DNA of 7,853 bases from Ruminococcaceae bacterium UBA5579 (GTDB taxonomy: Bacteria; Bacillota; Clostridia; Oscillospirales; Ruminococcaceae). Positions within the stretch are counted from its first letter, which is position 1. Every line of letters begins with the position of its first letter. The stretch covers positions 8,430-16,282 of the forward strand of contig DILZ01000012.1 of the NCBI GenBank assembly GCA_002425305.1, written 5' to 3'. Both the position numbers and the translations under genes were made by a program. The notes beneath the pieces are model-generated. The model worked only from the letters and a program-made list of their open reading frames with translations. It ran no database searches and was not told the DNA's origin. This document shows, piece after piece, positions 6,501 through 7,853 of this stretch.

Positions 6501-7853
6501 CTCAACGATCTCGCGGTTCTTGATCCTCACGGCGCCTATCTCGGTTATTCTGTCATTCTCGCGGTTCAATCCCGTGGTCTCGAGGTCGAATATGATCATT
6601 TCGCCGTCAACGGAATAGTCCGCGCAGCCCGATACAAGCGTACCGCTGTCGTTGACAAAGTACGCTTCCACGCCATAGATCATTTTCATATTCCCGCCGT
6701 CACGGTTTATTGCCTCAATTGTGTTCATCGCCTCGGGGTATGCCTGCAAATTTCCGTGATCTGTTATCGCAACAGCGGGGTGTCCCCACTCGTGTGCTTG
6801 CTTTATAAGCTCCGCCGCCGGAGTCATCGCGTCCATATCAGACATATTCGTATGCATATGCAGCTCCACACGCTTTTTCTCGGCGTTGTCTTTTCGTGAA
6901 TGGAGCTTTAAGCTCGCAATGGAATTTGGACGTATGTTGAGTTCCTTGGAAAACGAATCGAACTCAAACTTTCCTTGTACTATCAGTGCCTTCCCATTGA
7001 ATATATTTTTCCTAATGACGTCGGCGTTCTCTGTTTTTGTAATGATCTTAAGTATCTGCGAGGACGTCTTATCGGAAAAATACGCAGTGTAGATGAACGT
7101 GTTGCCGTCGCGCGAGGTTCGCTCATCGACCTTAAACACCGTTCCCCAAACAGTAGCAAGGTCTTGATCGTTCCACGCTTCGGCCATTGGCTCGGGGGCT
7201 TCAAATTTCCCCTTGCCGTAAAACAGCATAGCCTTGCTTTCAAAATGCTCGTTAACAAATGGAAGCGTTATCTCGGTAGGTTCCGACGCGAATTTCTGCG
7301 CACCGGACTGCCGCTTTTTTCCCGCAGCCCCCGCCTGTTTATCCGGCGCATAGTTTTCCGGCAGCTTGTCCACCACCACAACGGGCTGTTCACGGTTCAA
7401 ATAGTCATCGGGGGCTTGCTCATTCGGCGAGGAGAATTTAACAGTGATGAGCTTGTCGAAAAAACCTTTCACAAAAGTTTCGATTTTCCTGTCTATCCCC
7501 AGACCCTCCAGAACTCCCTTTCCGCCCGAAAGCAACGTTATCTCAAAAACATTTTCGTCGTTGGATATCTCAGCTCCGTCAAAATAGTTTTGTATTACTG
7601 TATTTTTCTTTTTAAGAAACTCAATTATTTCAAATATGTAATCCTCAGAAAACAGTTCGGGGAAATATTTCGGATAAATAGTGGCGTTTACTCCGTCAAG
7701 AAGCACCGAAATCTGCTCGTTTGCCTTGAAAAGCTCTTCCATGGGAACAAGCTCGTCAAACTGCATATTTATGTTCATAACATTTTTCTGTTCGTCGCTT
7801 ACTATTTTCAATATTTTTCCGTTCGCTATTAATCCAACGACGAAAATGTTTTT
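3537..7853 (-). CDS. polC: DNA polymerase III alpha subunit, Gram-positive type (5' end probably outside the window)
   Basis: The replicative polymerase of low-GC Gram-positives. Numbering is from the TTG at 7811 (1424 residues). Order: N-terminal domain to about 150; a Lys/Gly/Ala/Gln-rich linker (about 155-175); an OB-fold (about 217-303); a PHP domain (HMH 318-320, TDH 350-352, YGVE 379-382) that resumes near 594 (CDVH 718-721); between the PHP halves, the native DEDDh proofreading exonuclease with Asp409, Glu411, Asp494, His547 and Asp552; then the polymerase core with GSRGSVGSS (867-875), four zinc-binding cysteines (895, 898, 920, 923) and catalytic Asp949 and Asp951 in PDIDLNF. The C-terminus has a helix-hairpin-helix-like stretch and a clamp-binding motif QFSLF (1418-1422). 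The frame stays open through the last 14 codons to the right edge, and their residues (ANGKILKIV) align with the N-terminus of Bacillus PolC, so the real start probably lies beyond 7853. The TTG at 7811 has only a weak GGAA upstream. All catalytic residues are intact. Confidence 0.97.
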   Translation of the reverse strand, partial: KNIFVVGLIANGKILKIVSDEQKNVMNINMQFDELVPMEELFKANEQISVLLDGVNATIYPKYFPELFSEDYIFEIIEFLKKKNTVIQNYFDGAEISNDENVFEITLLSGGKGVLEGLGIDRKIETFVKGFFDKLITVKFSSPNEQAPDDYLNREQPVVVVDKLPENYAPDKQAGAAGKKRQSGAQKFASEPTEITLPFVNEHFESKAMLFYGKGKFEAPEPMAEAWNDQDLATVWGTVFKVDERTSRDGNTFIYTAYFSDKTSSQILKIITKTENADVIRKNIFNGKALIVQGKFEFDSFSKELNIRPNSIASLKLHSRKDNAEKKRVELHMHTNMSDMDAMTPAAELIKQAHEWGHPAVAITDHGNLQAYPEAMNTIEAINRDGGNMKMIYGVEAYFVNDSGTLVSGCADYSVDGEMIIFDLETTGLNRENDRITEIGAVRIKNREIVEEFQTFVNPEIPISDEITELTGITDEMVADAPKEKEAVEEFIKFAGNAVLAAHNADFDTSFIRAVCGRQGIEYKFTFVDTLKICRAAMPNLRSHRLDAVAKEYKLGDFNHHRAIDDAKILAGIWLKLLANTAKLGKLEKLGDFNRLLDGKDVKSLPTYHMIILVQNNVGLKNLYKLVSLSNLEYFHKRPRIPLSELKKYREGLIIGSACEAGELFRAILDNKTEEEIEKIAEIYDYLEIQPIANNDFLLRKGTVRDEEGLRKLNRRIVDLADKLGKPCVATCDVHFKDAEDAIFRTILQAGQGYPDADHQAPLYLRTTDEMLAEFAYLGEEKAFEVVVTNTNKIADMIDGTVRPIPKGTYTPSLPGAEEELQQLCWDRAMAWYGYKGKIPEIVENRLNRELDAIIKYGFSVLYMIAQKLVKFSEDNGYLVGSRGSVGSSFVAIMSGISEVNPLAPHYRCPKCRYNEFITDGSVGSGFDLPPKSCPDCGTDMIRDGHDIPFETFLGFKGDKAPDIDLNFSGEVQGKVHRYTEELFGKDHVFKAGTISAVKDKTAYGFVKKYSEERGIVYNNAEIERLTIGCTGVKRTTSQHPGGMVVVPNDYEVYDFTAIQHPADKTEGDMITTHFDFHALHDTILKLDELGHDVPTLYKHLEDMTGIKIADVPTSDPAVYKLYTSTEPIGLTKEDIGVECGTWGIPESGTDFGMQMLIDAQPKCFSDLLQISGLSHGTDVWLGNAKDLILNGTCTISDVIGTRDSIMVYLMHKGLEPSMAFKIMEITRKGKAKKDFTEEIYKAFKEHNVPQWYIDSCLKIKYMFPKAHAAAYVMAAVKLAWFKIYHPTEFYAATLIKHTENIELETVLKGKDAVKQRITDIKTINKPSAKEEAKLEALQLILELMCRGIELLPVDARKSMATAYAVEDGNIRLPLNVVSGCGENAAVKLKEAIDSDDDLSIDEIQQISGVNSSVIEKLKEMGVFAGFHQSAQFSLFDL

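Noticed and set aside
6100..6620. Exonuclease domain inside the polymerase gene as an unusual fusion
   Set aside because: A DEDDh exonuclease inserted in the PHP domain is the normal architecture of PolC.
6975..7832. Long plus-strand open frame of 285 codons opposite polC, with others such as 1658-2422 and 5649-6263
   Set aside because: They lie antisense to clearly conserved genes, show no recognisable domains, and read as low-information shadows of the codon pattern on the other strand.

Overview
Every real gene in this window lies on the minus strand, so the biology reads from high to low coordinates. The gene set points to a Gram-positive Firmicute. PolC is the Bacillota-type replicative polymerase with a built-in proofreading domain, and histidine synthesis starts with a short-form HisG plus the HisRS-like subunit HisZ. 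The roughly balanced base composition, the strong AGGAGG-type ribosome binding sites and the protein flavour suggest Clostridia, perhaps Oscillospirales/Ruminococcaceae. That placement is an inference.

Region by region: (1) 7853 to 3537 is polC, the essential DNA polymerase III alpha subunit. Its reading frame runs open through the right edge of the window, and the edge residues align with the N-terminus of known PolC, so its true start is probably outside the window. (2) 3536 to 3394 is a 143-base intergenic stretch. It holds no convincing terminator but does hold a strong sigma-A promoter (TTGACA, 17-base spacer, TGTTACTAT) firing toward the his genes. Two related 17-base imperfect palindromes overlap and follow the promoter and make a plausible operator. 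(3) 3393 to 261 is a tightly packed histidine block, hisZ-hisG-hisD, with junctions of only a few bases. (4) 259 to the left edge is the N-terminal part of a cytidine-deaminase-fold protein. It starts one base after the hisD stop and is therefore probably co-transcribed with the his genes.

HisZ and HisG together form the ATP phosphoribosyltransferase that commits PRPP and ATP to histidine synthesis, with HisZ supplying the regulatory role. HisD performs the last two oxidations from histidinol to histidine. The deaminase-like gene is unexpected here, and its substrate cannot be read from the sequence. The remaining his genes are not in the window and may lie further downstream.

Most of the window is conserved housekeeping sequence. 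I see no mobile element, CRISPR array, tRNA, rRNA or defence system. The parts worth a second look are the his promoter/operator region, the deaminase-like gene in the his operon, and two start-site corrections (polC and hisG).
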